38,303 nt of DNA from Mycobacterium sp. 852002-51163_SCH5372311 (GCF_001667115.1 NZ_LZIJ01000002.1:1-38303), one strand, 5' to 3'. Positions 8,532 through 16,894 are shown, numbered from the stretch's first letter. Numbers and translations: made by a program. Notes: generated by a model not told the origin, from the letters alone.

Positions 8532-8539
8532 AGAGAGGC

Positions 8540-9127
8540 ATGACCGAGAACATGACACAGAAGACACGCATCGAACCCCTGCCCCCGAAGCGCGCCGGCC
8601 TGCTGACCCGCGCCATGTACCGCATCGCCAAGCGGCGCTTCGGCGAGGTCCCTGAGCCGTTCACCGTCACCGCACACCATCGTGGACTGCTGCTCGCCGG
8701 CGCCGTGCACGAAACCATGGTCGAACGGGCGTCGAAAACGCTGCCGGCCAGCGTGCGCGAGCTGGCGGTGTTCTGGACTGCACGCACCGTCGGCTGCTCT
8801 TGGTGCGTCGACTTCGGGTCCATGCTGCAGCGGTTGGACGGCCTGGACGTCCAGCGGCTCCGGGAGATCGACGCCTATGCCACCTCCCCGCGCTTCACCG
8901 AGGACGAACGCGCCGCCATCGCCTACGCCGACGCGATGACCACCGACCCGCACACCGTCACCGACGAGCAGGTCACCGATCTGCGGGCGCGATTCGGCGA
9001 CGCGGGAGTGATCGAGCTGACCTACCAGATCGGCTTGGAGAACATGCGGGCGCGGATGAATTCCGCGCTTGGGATCACCGAGCAGGGGTTCAGCTCCGGA
9101 GACGCCTGCCGCATCCCCTGGGCATAG
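8540..9127 (+). CDS. carboxymuconolactone decarboxylase / AhpD-like family protein
   Basis: A 195-residue protein of the AhpD/carboxymuconolactone decarboxylase fold. ELAVFWTARTVGCSWCVDFG carries the CxxC pair, Cys86 and Cys89, expected to do thiol redox chemistry, followed by Asp91. FTEDERAAIAYADAMT and the C-terminal helices also fit the family. Its exact reaction is unknown. It converges on an ECF41 sigma factor gene, stops 6 nt apart (stop-to-stop), and this pairing is the classic genomic signature of ECF41 systems. A candidate ECF41 promoter lies just upstream. A second in-frame ATG at 8552 is possible, but AGAGAGG before 8540 supports the first. Confidence 0.9.
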   Translation: MTENMTQKTRIEPLPPKRAGLLTRAMYRIAKRRFGEVPEPFTVTAHHRGLLLAGAVHETMVERASKTLPASVRELAVFWTARTVGCSWCVDFGSMLQRLDGLDVQRLREIDAYATSPRFTEDERAAIAYADAMTTDPHTVTDEQVTDLRARFGDAGVIELTYQIGLENMRARMNSALGITEQGFSSGDACRIPWA

Positions 9128-9133
9128 CGGGGT

Positions 9134-10036
9134 CTACCGAGACCGCAGCGGAGAGCCGGTGAACTTGTCCGGGTTGGCGACATCCCAGATGGCGCAGACC
9201 TTGCCGTCTCGCACCGTCATGGCCGTCACCCGGGGGTTCATTTCCCAGTAGTCGTCGGTACCGGGGCTGCCTTCGGTGTACGCGCCCAGTTCGCCGTTGA
9301 CCAACGCCAGCTGGGTTGCGGTGAAGAACGCCGGACCGTAGCGGCGGGCCAGGCCCATCATGAACCGGGCCACCTTGTCCGGGCCGTGGATCACGTTCAC
9401 AGCGGTCGACACCTTGCCGTTCGCGTCGCCGGTGAGCGTTACGTCGGGGTGCAACAATTCGACGACGGCGGTCAGATCGCCGGCGGCAATGGCGGCCATC
9501 AGCTTGCCTACCACCTCGTTGTGGCTGGGATCCGGTTCGGGCGGGGGCGCGGCCGCTACGGCCTTGCGGGCTCGCGACGCGAGCTGCCGGGCGGTGGCCT
9601 CGGTGGTGCCCAGCACGTCGGCGACCTCGGCGAACGGGACGGCGAACCCGTCGTGCAGCACGAAGGCCACCCGTTGGTCCGGGGTGAGGCGCTCCAGCAC
9701 CACCATCGCCGCGAACCGGGCATCCTCGCGAGCCACCACCTCGGACAGCGGGTCGTCGGCGTCAAACCGGGTGACCACCGGTTCGGGCAGCCAATTGCCG
9801 GTGTAGGTCTCCCGCCGGTGTGCCGCCGACCGCAACTTGTCCAGGCCGAGACGGCTCACCACGGTGGTCAGCCAGGCGCGTAAATCGTTGATCGGGTGGT
9901 TTTGCGTTCGCCACCGCAGCCAGGCTTCCTGGACGATGTCTTCTGCGTCGGCCACCGTTCCGGTCAGCCGGTAAGCGACCGACATGAGGTGGGGCCGCAG
10001 CGCCTCAAACTCCGAGACCTGTTGGACGACGGCCAT
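9134..10036 (-). CDS. sigJ: ECF41-group RNA polymerase sigma factor SigJ
   Basis: A 300-residue extracytoplasmic-function sigma factor. Region 2 (LMSVAYRLTGTVADAEDIVQEAWLRW, near residues 17-42) and region 4 (LTPDQRVAFVLHDG to the helix-turn-helix near 135-160) are followed by a SnoaL/NTF2-like C-terminal domain. Group-specific motifs are present: WLPEP at 82-86, GDANGK at 203-208 and NPDKF at 288-292. In ECF41 factors the C-terminal domain takes the place of a separate anti-sigma factor. The ATG at 10036 is chosen because TACCCT lies 6 nt upstream on this strand, as for a leaderless transcript; the longer upstream frame overlaps the divergent aminotransferase. The neighbouring decarboxylase is its likely target. 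Confidence 0.93.
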   Translation of the reverse strand: MAVVQQVSEFEALRPHLMSVAYRLTGTVADAEDIVQEAWLRWRTQNHPINDLRAWLTTVVSRLGLDKLRSAAHRRETYTGNWLPEPVVTRFDADDPLSEVVAREDARFAAMVVLERLTPDQRVAFVLHDGFAVPFAEVADVLGTTEATARQLASRARKAVAAAPPPEPDPSHNEVVGKLMAAIAAGDLTAVVELLHPDVTLTGDANGKVSTAVNVIHGPDKVARFMMGLARRYGPAFFTATQLALVNGELGAYTEGSPGTDDYWEMNPRVTAMTVRDGKVCAIWDVANPDKFTGSPLRSR

Positions 10037-10087
10037 GTCACGAGGGTAACGCCGCGCCGCGCCTCGATCCGCGGTGAGCGTTGTCCC

Positions 10088-10093
10088 TAACAT
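10088..10093 (+). promoter_or_regulatory. candidate -10 box for a leaderless transcript
   Basis: TAACAT lies 7 nt before the ATG at 10101, so transcription would start at or next to the start codon. No Shine-Dalgarno sequence is present. This spacing supports ATG 10101 over the upstream GTG at 10074. No clear -35 element is visible. Confidence 0.4.
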
Positions 10094-10100
10094 CTCTCCA

Positions 10101-11423
10101 ATGAGCAATCTGTGGCTCCATTTCGCCAAGCACGGGCCCGGGATCACGCCGCCGATCATCGCCCGCGGCGAGGGCGTGACGATCTTCGACGACCGCGGCA
10201 AGAGCTATCTGGACGCGTTGTCCGGCCTGTTCGTGGTGCAGGTCGGCCACGGCCGCGCCGAGCTTGCCGAAGCCGCCGCCCGGCAGGCCGGCACGCTGGG
10301 ATTCTTTCCGATCTGGGGGTTCGCCACCCCGACGGCGATCGAGCTTGCCGAGCGTCTGGCGGGCTACGCGCCCGGGGACCTGAACCGGGTGTTCTTCACC
10401 ACCGGCGGCACCGAGGCCGTCGAAACCGCGTGGAAGGTGGCCAAGCAATACTTCAAGCTCACCGGCAAACCCACCAAGCACAAGGTGATTTCGCGTTCGA
10501 TCGCCTACCACGGCGCCACCCAGGGCGCACTGGCAATCACCGGCTTGCCGGTGTACAAGGCGCCGTTCGAACCGGTCACCCCGGGCGGCTTCCGGGTGCC
10601 CAACACGAACTTCTACCGCGCGCCGGAACCGTTCAGCGCAGACGCGAAAGCGTTCGGACTCTGGGCCGCCGACCGGATCGCCGAGGCCATCGAGTTCGAA
10701 GGGGCCGATACCGTCGCAGCGGTGTTCCTGGAGCCGGTGCAGAACGCCGGCGGCTCGATTCCGCCTCCGCCAGGCTATTTCGAGCGGGTTCGCGAGATCT
10801 GCGACGAGTACGACGTGCTGCTGGTCTCCGACGAGGTGATCTGCGCGTTCGGCCGGATCGGGTCGATGTTCGCCTGTGACGACTTCGGCTACGTGCCGGA
10901 CATGATCACCTGCGCCAAGGGCATGACGTCGGGCTACTCGCCGCTGGGCGCGATGATCGCCAGCGACCGGGTGTTCGAGCCGTTCAACGACGGCAGCACG
11001 GTCTTCCGGCACGGCTACACCTTCGGTGGTCACCCCGTGTCGGCGGCCGTCGGGTTGGTCAACCTCGACATCTTCGAGCGTGAGGGTCTCAACGACCGCG
11101 TCAAAACCCACGCGCCACAATTGCGTGCAACGTTGGCGAAGCTCTACGACCTGCCCATCGTCGGCGACGTCCGCGGCGAGGGCTACTTCTACGGCGTCGA
11201 ACTGGTCAAGGACAAGGCGACCAGGCAGACCTTCACCGGCGAAGAACGCGAAAAGCTGCTCGCCGACGTGTCTTCGGCGCTCTTCGAGGCCGGCCTGTAC
11301 TGCCGCCTCGACGACCGCGCCGAGCCCGTCATCCAGCTGGCGCCGCCGCTGATCAGCGGCCAGGCCGAGTTCGACACCATCGAATCCATCCTGCGCAGCG
11401 TGCTGACCGACATCCGACCTTAA
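10101..11423 (+). CDS. class III PLP-dependent aminotransferase
   Basis: A 440-residue omega-amino-acid:pyruvate-type transaminase. FFTTGGTEAVETAWKVAKQY is the phosphate-binding segment of the fold. Asp244 in LLVSDEVICAFGRIG contacts the PLP pyridine nitrogen. Lys273 in TCAKGMTSGYSPLGA forms the Schiff base. The HGYTFGGHPVS segment also fits the family. The amino donor cannot be told from sequence; beta-alanine, taurine or polyamine-type donors are all possible. It diverges from sigJ with 64 nt between the starts. From memory it matches Rv3329, next to sigJ in M. tuberculosis. Its TAA stop also starts the presumed -10 box of the next gene. Confidence 0.92.
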   Translation: MSNLWLHFAKHGPGITPPIIARGEGVTIFDDRGKSYLDALSGLFVVQVGHGRAELAEAAARQAGTLGFFPIWGFATPTAIELAERLAGYAPGDLNRVFFTTGGTEAVETAWKVAKQYFKLTGKPTKHKVISRSIAYHGATQGALAITGLPVYKAPFEPVTPGGFRVPNTNFYRAPEPFSADAKAFGLWAADRIAEAIEFEGADTVAAVFLEPVQNAGGSIPPPPGYFERVREICDEYDVLLVSDEVICAFGRIGSMFACDDFGYVPDMITCAKGMTSGYSPLGAMIASDRVFEPFNDGSTVFRHGYTFGGHPVSAAVGLVNLDIFEREGLNDRVKTHAPQLRATLAKLYDLPIVGDVRGEGYFYGVELVKDKATRQTFTGEEREKLLADVSSALFEAGLYCRLDDRAEPVIQLAPPLISGQAEFDTIESILRSVLTDIRP

Positions 11424-11426
11424 AGT
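11421..11426 (+). promoter_or_regulatory. candidate -10 box made from the aminotransferase stop codon
   Basis: TAAAGT at 11421-11426 starts with the TAA stop of the aminotransferase gene and ends 7 nt before the ATG at 11434. The spacing fits leaderless transcription of the SMP-30-like gene, and no ribosome site is present in the 10-nt gap. Confidence 0.35.
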
Positions 11427-11433
11427 CGTTGGC

Positions 11434-12435
11434 ATGGCGCGCAAACCACGTATCGACCCGGTGCGGTGGCAACCACCACCGGTGGACCCATTGCCGGACA
11501 TGCCGGCACCGAGCATCGCCGTCGTCCCGTTGCCTGGGAACGGACCGGAGGATGTCGTGGTCGACGCGGCCGGCCAATTGTGGACGGGCCTGGAGGACGG
11601 GCGCATCGTGCGGATTCCAACCGACGGCGAACCGACAGTGGTCGCCGACACTGGCGGGCGGCCACTCGGTCTGCACATCGCGCGCGATGGCCGAGTTCTG
11701 ATCTGCGACAGCCATCGTGGATTGCTGGCCCTCGATTCGACCAGCGGCACGCTCGACGTGCTTGTCGAATCGGTCGCGGGCAGACGGCTCAGGTTCTGCT
11801 CGAATGTCACCCAAACGCCTGACGGCACAATCTATTTCACCGAATCCACGTCCGATTTCGGGTTCGAGCACTTCACCGCGCCGATCGTGGAGGCGCGCGG
11901 ACGCGGTGCCCTGTTCCGGCTGGACGCAAACGGCGCCGTCACCACGCTGGTCGACGGACTGTACTTCGCCAACGGAGTGACCCCGACTGCCGACGGGTCG
12001 GCGTTGGTATTCGCCGAGACCCAGGCGCGACGGCTCTCGAAATACTGGCTGACCGGGCCGCGGGCCGGATCGGTGACACCATTGGCGGTGAACCTGCCCG
12101 GCATGCCGGACAACCTATCCACCGGCGCCGACGGCCGAATCTGGACCGCGATGGTCGCCGAGGCGAACGCAGCGCTGGAATGGATGCTGCCGCGCGCCCC
12201 GATCATCCGCAAGGTGTTATGGCGCCTGCCCGAGCGACTGCAACCGCAGATCAAACCGGAAGTCTGGGCGGTCGCGTTCGATCCGGACAGCGGTGTTCCT
12301 GTCGCCGGACTGCGCACCAGGCATCCGGACTTCGGCGCCGTGACCGGTTTGGTCGAGACGGCCGGGAAGCTGTGGATGGGCACCATCAATTTCCCCAGCG
12401 TCGCGCATGTGGACCTGGCAGCCACCAGGCTTTAG
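11434..12435 (+). CDS. SMP-30/gluconolactonase/strictosidine synthase-like beta-propeller protein
   Basis: A 333-residue protein built of repeated propeller blades: EDVVVDAAGQLWTGLEDGRI, LGLHIARDGRVLICDSHRG, SNVTQTPDGTIYFTEST, NGVTPTADGSALVFAETQ and PDNLSTGADGRIWTAMV. The blade motifs and the central NGV-T-P-DGS-L-FAET resemble plant strictosidine synthase and animal APMAP proteins, a six-bladed hydrolase-like family. Calcium-dependent lactonase or esterase activity is possible but unproven. There is no signal peptide at the N-terminus, which is basic. It begins 10 nt after the aminotransferase and ends 2 nt from the convergent VIT-vWA gene, leaving no room for a terminator. Confidence 0.85.
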   Translation: MARKPRIDPVRWQPPPVDPLPDMPAPSIAVVPLPGNGPEDVVVDAAGQLWTGLEDGRIVRIPTDGEPTVVADTGGRPLGLHIARDGRVLICDSHRGLLALDSTSGTLDVLVESVAGRRLRFCSNVTQTPDGTIYFTESTSDFGFEHFTAPIVEARGRGALFRLDANGAVTTLVDGLYFANGVTPTADGSALVFAETQARRLSKYWLTGPRAGSVTPLAVNLPGMPDNLSTGADGRIWTAMVAEANAALEWMLPRAPIIRKVLWRLPERLQPQIKPEVWAVAFDPDSGVPVAGLRTRHPDFGAVTGLVETAGKLWMGTINFPSVAHVDLAATRL

Positions 12436-12437
12436 AC

Positions 12438-14747
12438 CTACTCCCAGAAGCGCAGTTTCGAGACGCGCCGGCCGCGGTCGCCCTCGCCGAGCAGCCGTTT
12501 GACCGCGTCGACGGCCACCAGCACCTCGCGTGCCTGCGCCTGGGTCGAGCCCTTCAAAAACCGCGTCAACGCATTGCAGAGCTGGACCAGCGCCGCGTGC
12601 AGGTCCGGCTCCGATGTCGCGTCGCGATGCTGTTGCAGCTCTTCGAGCACGCGGTCGAGTCCCGAACGCCGAACCTGGGTTGCCTTCTCCACCTGCTTGA
12701 GCAGGTTTTTGAGGGACCGCGGGGCCGACGGACCCGAAGCGGGCGGCGGAGGCATGGCACGGAAACTAGCAGGCGCAGGCATGGCGCCGGCCGGCGGCGG
12801 ACCGCTCCGTGAGTAGCTAGCCCCGGCCATTACCGGCGCCGCGGCCAAACCGACCCAGCCGTAAGGCGTTTCGACTGGCTGGAGCACTTCGACGAGCGGT
12901 TCGACATCGGTGCGTTGCGGGTCGACGGCAACAAATGCGGTGAACCTCGACAACACCCCGAACCTGACGGAGTGCGCCACGATGCGCTCGGTCAAGTACT
13001 CGTCACCGCGGCCCGACGCGTACTCGTCCTCCAGATCGCGGACGACGGCGCGTGCCCAGATCTTCTGCACGGCAACGGCGTTCGGCGCCACGCGGGCGGG
13101 CAGCGCCGCCGAGAAGGGTCCGTCCTGGGTGGCGCCTTCGACGCGCAGTGTGGCTGCGGGCCGGGATTTCGTGCAGCGGTAGCGCCCGGAGATGACGCAC
13201 GGTACGCCGGCGAACGCGTCGGGGGGCCGGTTTGGAGTGACGCTGCCGTCCAATATCTCCAAGATCTCCAAAACCTCCGAGCCGTCCGCGCTCACTCGCA
13301 GTTCGGTCAGCGACGGGCGGCCGATGGTTCGGGCCAATCGGGTCATGACCTCGTCGAGGCGGTCCTCCGACTCGACCAGCTCGGCCCGCGCATTGCCCAG
13401 CGCGGCAAGGCGCTCCAGAAAGCCGGCGTTGACGGCGCGGTCGATGCCCACGCAATGCACCCGCGTCCGCCCGATCAGCGGCGCCAGCGACCGCAGCAGA
13501 TGATCCTCGCCGGTGATCTGAGCGTCGGTCACCAGCACCACGCTCGGTAGCCGGCCGGAATCGATGGCCGCAAGCAGGTTGACGGCCTGGTTCAGCGGTT
13601 CGGCCATCTCGGTCCCACCTCGAGCGGCCAGCGAGCCCAGCCACGAGGCCGCCGCAAACCTGTTTCGGTCCGAGGCCGGCAACAGGCCCGCGGGCAGGTC
13701 GGAAGGCGTCTCGACGACGTGGTCGAAAGCCAGCACGCAGAACCGATCGGCCGCGTCGAGCATATCGACTATCCGTCCCGCCGCCCGTCGCGCGGCGACC
13801 ATCTTCCAGCCGTCCATCGAGCCGGACCGGTCCAGCACGACGACGACATCGCGTGGCGCGCTGGCGGTTTCGGCCGGCGGGACCACCGTCACCGACCAGG
13901 TGCCCTCGTCACCGTCGGGATCGGGCACGAGCAGCGCCGACGACGACAGCTCCTCGCGGTCCACCCGGAAGCGCAGCACGAAATCACGGTCGGCACGCGC
14001 GCCCGGCTCGACCTGGAGCCGGGTCGGCCCGTCGGTTTCCACGACGGCGGTGAGCAGCGACGCCCGCAGCTCCGACACGGCCAGCCCGCCGTCGTCGAGG
14101 GTCACCGAGATCTGTAAATCTGGCCGTTGATCGTCGTCCGACAGCCGCGGTGGAGTCACCCGCGACGCGTCCGGCACGGCGTCGGTGTCGACCGCCAGAC
14201 CGCCGCCGGTCTGATCGCCTGACACCGGCGCCCCGGTGGTGTATCGAGGTGCGACGACCAGCGGGAAACGGAATGTGGCCTCGCCGTCTTCGAACTCCAG
14301 CGGTCCGGTCAAGACCATTTCGATGGTCGCTTCCTCTCCCGGCCCGAGGTTGCCCACCCGTACCGAGAAGACATCCGAGCGGTCCTCCTCCACGATCGCG
14401 GCGCGCTGCCCGGACACCAGGGCGTGCTCGTAGTCCGCGCGGGCCTGGCCGCGCTCCTTCAGCACGCCGACCACCCGTCGTCCGGCCAGGGACGCGACGA
14501 AGTCGGTCACTCCCGCCCGCGCCGGCAACGGGAACACATAGGTGGCCTCGATGGCGGTATCGCCGGTGTTGGCAAAACGCTGGCGCACTGTCGATGTCGC
14601 GGTCATGCCGACGATGACGGTATCGACGCTCAACGACCGCAGCGGCAGCCGTTCGCCCGCCGCCGAACTCAGCTCGCCGCAGGTTGGCCGGCCCGGTGCC
14701 GGCGCGGTTTGGTCGCCGGTCAGAAGTGGGAGTAATTCAGTGCTCAT
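12438..14747 (-). CDS. VIT and von Willebrand factor type A domain protein
   Basis: A 769-residue protein. An N-terminal VIT domain (about residues 35-170) has the typical TSTVRQRFANTGDTAIEATYVFPLP and SVRVGNLGPGEEATIEM segments. A vWA domain follows from about 298, with a full MIDAS metal site: Asp306, Ser308 and Ser310 in VVLDRSGSMDG. A later stretch near residues 650-700 is Pro/Ala-rich. The C-terminus is helical (KNLLKQVEKATQVRRSG onward) and ends RFWE. No signal peptide or membrane segment is visible, so a cytosolic metal-dependent protein-binding role is inferred. It overlaps the upstream MerR-type gene by 11 nt and is almost certainly co-transcribed with it. Function is unknown. Confidence 0.9.
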   Translation of the reverse strand: MSTELLPLLTGDQTAPAPGRPTCGELSSAAGERLPLRSLSVDTVIVGMTATSTVRQRFANTGDTAIEATYVFPLPARAGVTDFVASLAGRRVVGVLKERGQARADYEHALVSGQRAAIVEEDRSDVFSVRVGNLGPGEEATIEMVLTGPLEFEDGEATFRFPLVVAPRYTTGAPVSGDQTGGGLAVDTDAVPDASRVTPPRLSDDDQRPDLQISVTLDDGGLAVSELRASLLTAVVETDGPTRLQVEPGARADRDFVLRFRVDREELSSSALLVPDPDGDEGTWSVTVVPPAETASAPRDVVVVLDRSGSMDGWKMVAARRAAGRIVDMLDAADRFCVLAFDHVVETPSDLPAGLLPASDRNRFAAASWLGSLAARGGTEMAEPLNQAVNLLAAIDSGRLPSVVLVTDAQITGEDHLLRSLAPLIGRTRVHCVGIDRAVNAGFLERLAALGNARAELVESEDRLDEVMTRLARTIGRPSLTELRVSADGSEVLEILEILDGSVTPNRPPDAFAGVPCVISGRYRCTKSRPAATLRVEGATQDGPFSAALPARVAPNAVAVQKIWARAVVRDLEDEYASGRGDEYLTERIVAHSVRFGVLSRFTAFVAVDPQRTDVEPLVEVLQPVETPYGWVGLAAAPVMAGASYSRSGPPPAGAMPAPASFRAMPPPPASGPSAPRSLKNLLKQVEKATQVRRSGLDRVLEELQQHRDATSEPDLHAALVQLCNALTRFLKGSTQAQAREVLVAVDAVKRLLGEGDRGRRVSKLRFWE

Positions 14748-15318
14748 CGGGGGTCCTTTCGTGATTGGCGAGGAGTTCGAGCAGCGGCGCGGCGGCGCGG
14801 CGCAGAGCGTCAGGCGCGGGCAATGGGCCGTCGATCAGCAACGTGACACTGTCGGAAAGGCGGACTGCACGCAGTTCAGTTGGGGGCTCTGCTGCCGCCG
14901 GCGATGCCGCGGCTAGTTGCGGCGCTGTCTTCCAGAAGCGGCCGGCCGCCCGCGACGGGAGGGAAGCCGCAGCGGGCTCCGGGTCGCCCAGGTCGGCGGG
15001 CATCGCACTGGGCGGGATCGCGGCCAGCGACTCCAGCTCCGTCTGCGACATCCCCTCGAGCCGCTGAGCGATCTCCTCGAGCGAAAGCCCCTCCCCCTGC
15101 AGCCGTTTGACCGCCACCAGGTGGATCAGGTGAGTACGTCCGTAGGTGAGCGCGCGGCCCCGCGTTCCGGGCCTGGGCAGCAGGCCCCGGGCGGTGTAGT
15201 AGCGGACCATTCGCTCAGCCGGGATGGGCTTGGCCTGGCGATTCTCCGGCACCGCTCCGGACGCCTGCACCGCGTTGGCGGCGACGGCGGCAAATTCGGG
15301 CAGGCTAAGCAGCTTCAT
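14737..15318 (-). CDS. MerR-family transcriptional regulator
   Basis: A 193-residue protein with a MerR-type winged helix. RMVRYYTARGLLPRPG (residues 36-51) is the recognition region, and LVAVKRLQGEGLSLEEIAQRL (67-87) is the second HTH part. The usual first HTH is spread by an insert at residues 10-30. The C-terminal half is Pro/Ala-rich and ends in a short domain, ELRAVRLSDSVTLLIDGPLP and beyond, possibly a ligand or partner-binding module. No cysteine metal site is present. It starts 5 nt from a perfect 13-bp inverted repeat, its likely own operator. No Shine-Dalgarno precedes the ATG. It forms an operon with the VIT-vWA gene. Confidence 0.88.
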   Translation of the reverse strand: MKLLSLPEFAAVAANAVQASGAVPENRQAKPIPAERMVRYYTARGLLPRPGTRGRALTYGRTHLIHLVAVKRLQGEGLSLEEIAQRLEGMSQTELESLAAIPPSAMPADLGDPEPAAASLPSRAAGRFWKTAPQLAAASPAAAEPPTELRAVRLSDSVTLLIDGPLPAPDALRRAAAPLLELLANHERTPDEH

Positions 15319-15323
15319 GATTA

Positions 15324-15359
15324 CTTGACAGTGTCATACACGCTTTTGACACTGTCAAG
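15324..15359. promoter_or_regulatory. MerR operator candidate: perfect 13-bp inverted repeat
   Basis: CTTGACAGTGTCA (15324-15336) and TGACACTGTCAAG (15347-15359) are exact inverted copies with a 10-nt spacer. Each arm is itself nearly palindromic: TTGACA-C-TGTCAA on the right and the same with one mismatch on the left. This gives two adjacent dyads about 22 bp apart. TTGACA could serve as a -35 element on either strand. The site ends 5 nt from the regulator's ATG, suggesting autoregulation and possibly control of the divergent side. Confidence 0.75.
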
Positions 15360-15390
15360 CTAGCTTTCAGCCCAAAGCGGGGCGGTTTGA

Positions 15391-15550
15391 GCGTGAAGCC
15401 AGGGCTTTCGGCGTGAAACCAGGGCGTTGCGGGTGAAACCAGGGCGGGATCTGGGCCGACTTTCCGCCCACGTTTCACAACCAGCGCCAACGCTTCACAA
15501 CCAGCGCCAACGTTTCACAACCAGCGCCAACGTTTCACAACCAGCGCCGA
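15391..15550. repeat. palindromic array of 20-bp repeats, locus 2
   Basis: Three direct units fill 15391-15410, 15411-15430 and 15431-15450, with core GCGTGAAACCAGGGCGTT. A hairpin follows: GGGCGGGA (15442-15449) pairing with TTCCGCCC (15462-15469), one G-U pair. Four inverted units then fill 15471-15490, 15491-15510, 15511-15530 and 15531-15550, each CGTTTCACAACCAGCGCCAA with at most one change. The layout is the same as at locus 1. Confidence 0.93.
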
Positions 15551-15642
15551 ATCCCCGTAACACCCCTGGTGCAACTTCAGCCTCACCAGCCACAGCGCGG
15601 CTACCTGCAAAGCCCCAACCTTTCGCTTACGCTGCTCAGACG

Positions 15643-16884
15643 ATGCTTCGGTTACCGTCCTCGTCGCGCGGCGCCGCATGTCTGGCCGCCGCTCTTCTTC
15701 TGACTGCTGCACCGGCCGGTCCGGCTCTGCCCCGCGCGCTGGCCGAGCCCGACGCCGGACCCAACGCAGCACCGGCAACCTGCCCCTACAAGGTGTCCAC
15801 GCCGCCGGCGGTGGACTCGTCCGAGGTCCCCCAGGCCGGCGAAGCGCCGGCGCCGCTCGCGGTGCCGCCGAAACCGGTCGGCGGCGACGCGCTGGCTGGT
15901 TGCGGGATCGTCACCGCACCCAACACCCCACCAACTCCGGGCGACGTCTCCGCCGAGGCATGGCTGGTGGCGGATCTGGACAGCGGCGCGGTGATCGCCG
16001 CCCGCGACCCGCACGGTCGCCACCGTCCGGCCAGCATCATCAAGGTGCTGGTGGCGATGGCCGCCATCAACGCGCTCAACCTGAACAAGTCGGTTCCCGG
16101 GACCGCAGACGACGCGGCGGCCGAGGGCACCAAGGTCGGCGTCGACGCCGACGGCATGTACACCGTCAACCAGCTCCTGCACGGGTTGCTGATGCATTCG
16201 GGCAACGACGCCGCACACGCGCTGGCCGGCCAGCTCGGCGGCATGCAGGCCGCGCTGGAGAAGATCAACGTGCTGGCCGCCAAGCTCGGCGGTCGCGACA
16301 CCCGCGTGGCCACGCCGTCGGGGCTGGACGGGCCGGGCATGAGCACCTCGGCGTACGACATCGGCCTGTTCTACCGCTACGCCTGGCAGAATCCGACGTT
16401 CAGCGACATCGTCGCGACCCGCACCTTCGACTTCCCCGGCCACGGCGACCATCCCGGCTATCAGCTGGAGAACGACAACCAGCTGCTCTACCACTACCAG
16501 GGCGCGCTGGGCGGCAAGACCGGTTACACCGACGACGCCGGCCAAACCTTCGTCGGAGCGGCCAACCGCAACGGGCGCCGGCTGGTGGCGGTGCTGTTGC
16601 ACGGAACCCGTCAGCCGATCGCCCCGTGGGAACAGGCCGCGCATTTGCTGGACTACGGGTTCAGCACCCCACCGGGCACGCAGGTCGGCATGCTGGTCGA
16701 ACCCGACCCCTCTTTGGCCAGCGCCGGGCGTCCCACCGACCGGCCGGCTGACGCGCAGGCCGCGGGTCCGATCTCGTCGGCCGACGCGCTGCCGGTACGC
16801 GTCGGCGTGGCCGTCATCGGGGCGCTCGTCGTGTTCGGGTTGATCATGGTCGCGCGGTCTATGAACAACCGGCTCGAGAACTAG
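15643..16884 (+). CDS. dacB1: D-alanyl-D-alanine carboxypeptidase (penicillin-binding protein)
   Basis: A 413-residue low-molecular-weight PBP of the S11 family, trimming the terminal D-Ala of peptidoglycan stem peptides outside the membrane. A signal sequence covers about residues 1-34, ending at an Ala-rich cleavage region. Active-site motifs are Ser131-x-x-Lys134 (ASIIK), Ser186-Gly-Asn188 and Lys292-Thr-Gly (GGKTGYTDD). A single C-terminal membrane helix ([18 protein letters not shown]) anchors it. A Pro/Ala-rich linker lies between the signal and the domain. The frame is open upstream to 15427, but that part is the repeat array; the first ATG after it gives the expected length. From memory it matches Rv3330. 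Confidence 0.94.
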   Translation: MLRLPSSSRGAACLAAALLLTAAPAGPALPRALAEPDAGPNAAPATCPYKVSTPPAVDSSEVPQAGEAPAPLAVPPKPVGGDALAGCGIVTAPNTPPTPGDVSAEAWLVADLDSGAVIAARDPHGRHRPASIIKVLVAMAAINALNLNKSVPGTADDAAAEGTKVGVDADGMYTVNQLLHGLLMHSGNDAAHALAGQLGGMQAALEKINVLAAKLGGRDTRVATPSGLDGPGMSTSAYDIGLFYRYAWQNPTFSDIVATRTFDFPGHGDHPGYQLENDNQLLYHYQGALGGKTGYTDDAGQTFVGAANRNGRRLVAVLLHGTRQPIAPWEQAAHLLDYGFSTPPGTQVGMLVEPDPSLASAGRPTDRPADAQAAGPISSADALPVRVGVAVIGALVVFGLIMVARSMNNRLEN

Positions 16885-16887
16885 ACT
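16882..16887 (+). promoter_or_regulatory. candidate -10 box made from the dacB1 stop codon
   Basis: TAGACT at 16882-16887 begins with the TAG stop of dacB1 and lies 7 nt before the ATG at 16895. The short gap CGGCGGG contains a weak GGCGGG purine run, so either leaderless or ordinary initiation is possible. Confidence 0.3.
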
Positions 16888-16894
16888 CGGCGGG

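Larger units (their letters stand above)
15319..15642. other. non-coding divergent region between the MerR-type gene and dacB1
   Basis: These 324 nt separate the divergent starts at 15318 and 15643. From left to right they hold the MerR operator candidate (15324-15359), the second palindromic repeat array (15391-15550), and about 90 nt of ordinary sequence with a possible -10 box TACGCT (15628-15633), 9 nt before the dacB1 ATG. Open frames run through the array because 20-bp repeats contain no stops in some frames; they are not credible genes. Confidence 0.7.

Noticed and set aside
10038..11828. 596-residue minus-strand open frame over the aminotransferase
   Set aside because: It is antisense to a clear PLP enzyme, has low-complexity composition and shows no family motifs.
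15427..15642. N-terminal extension of the D,D-carboxypeptidase
   Set aside because: It translates the repeat array into repeated '[10 protein letters not shown]'-like peptides; the signal peptide begins properly at the ATG at 15643.
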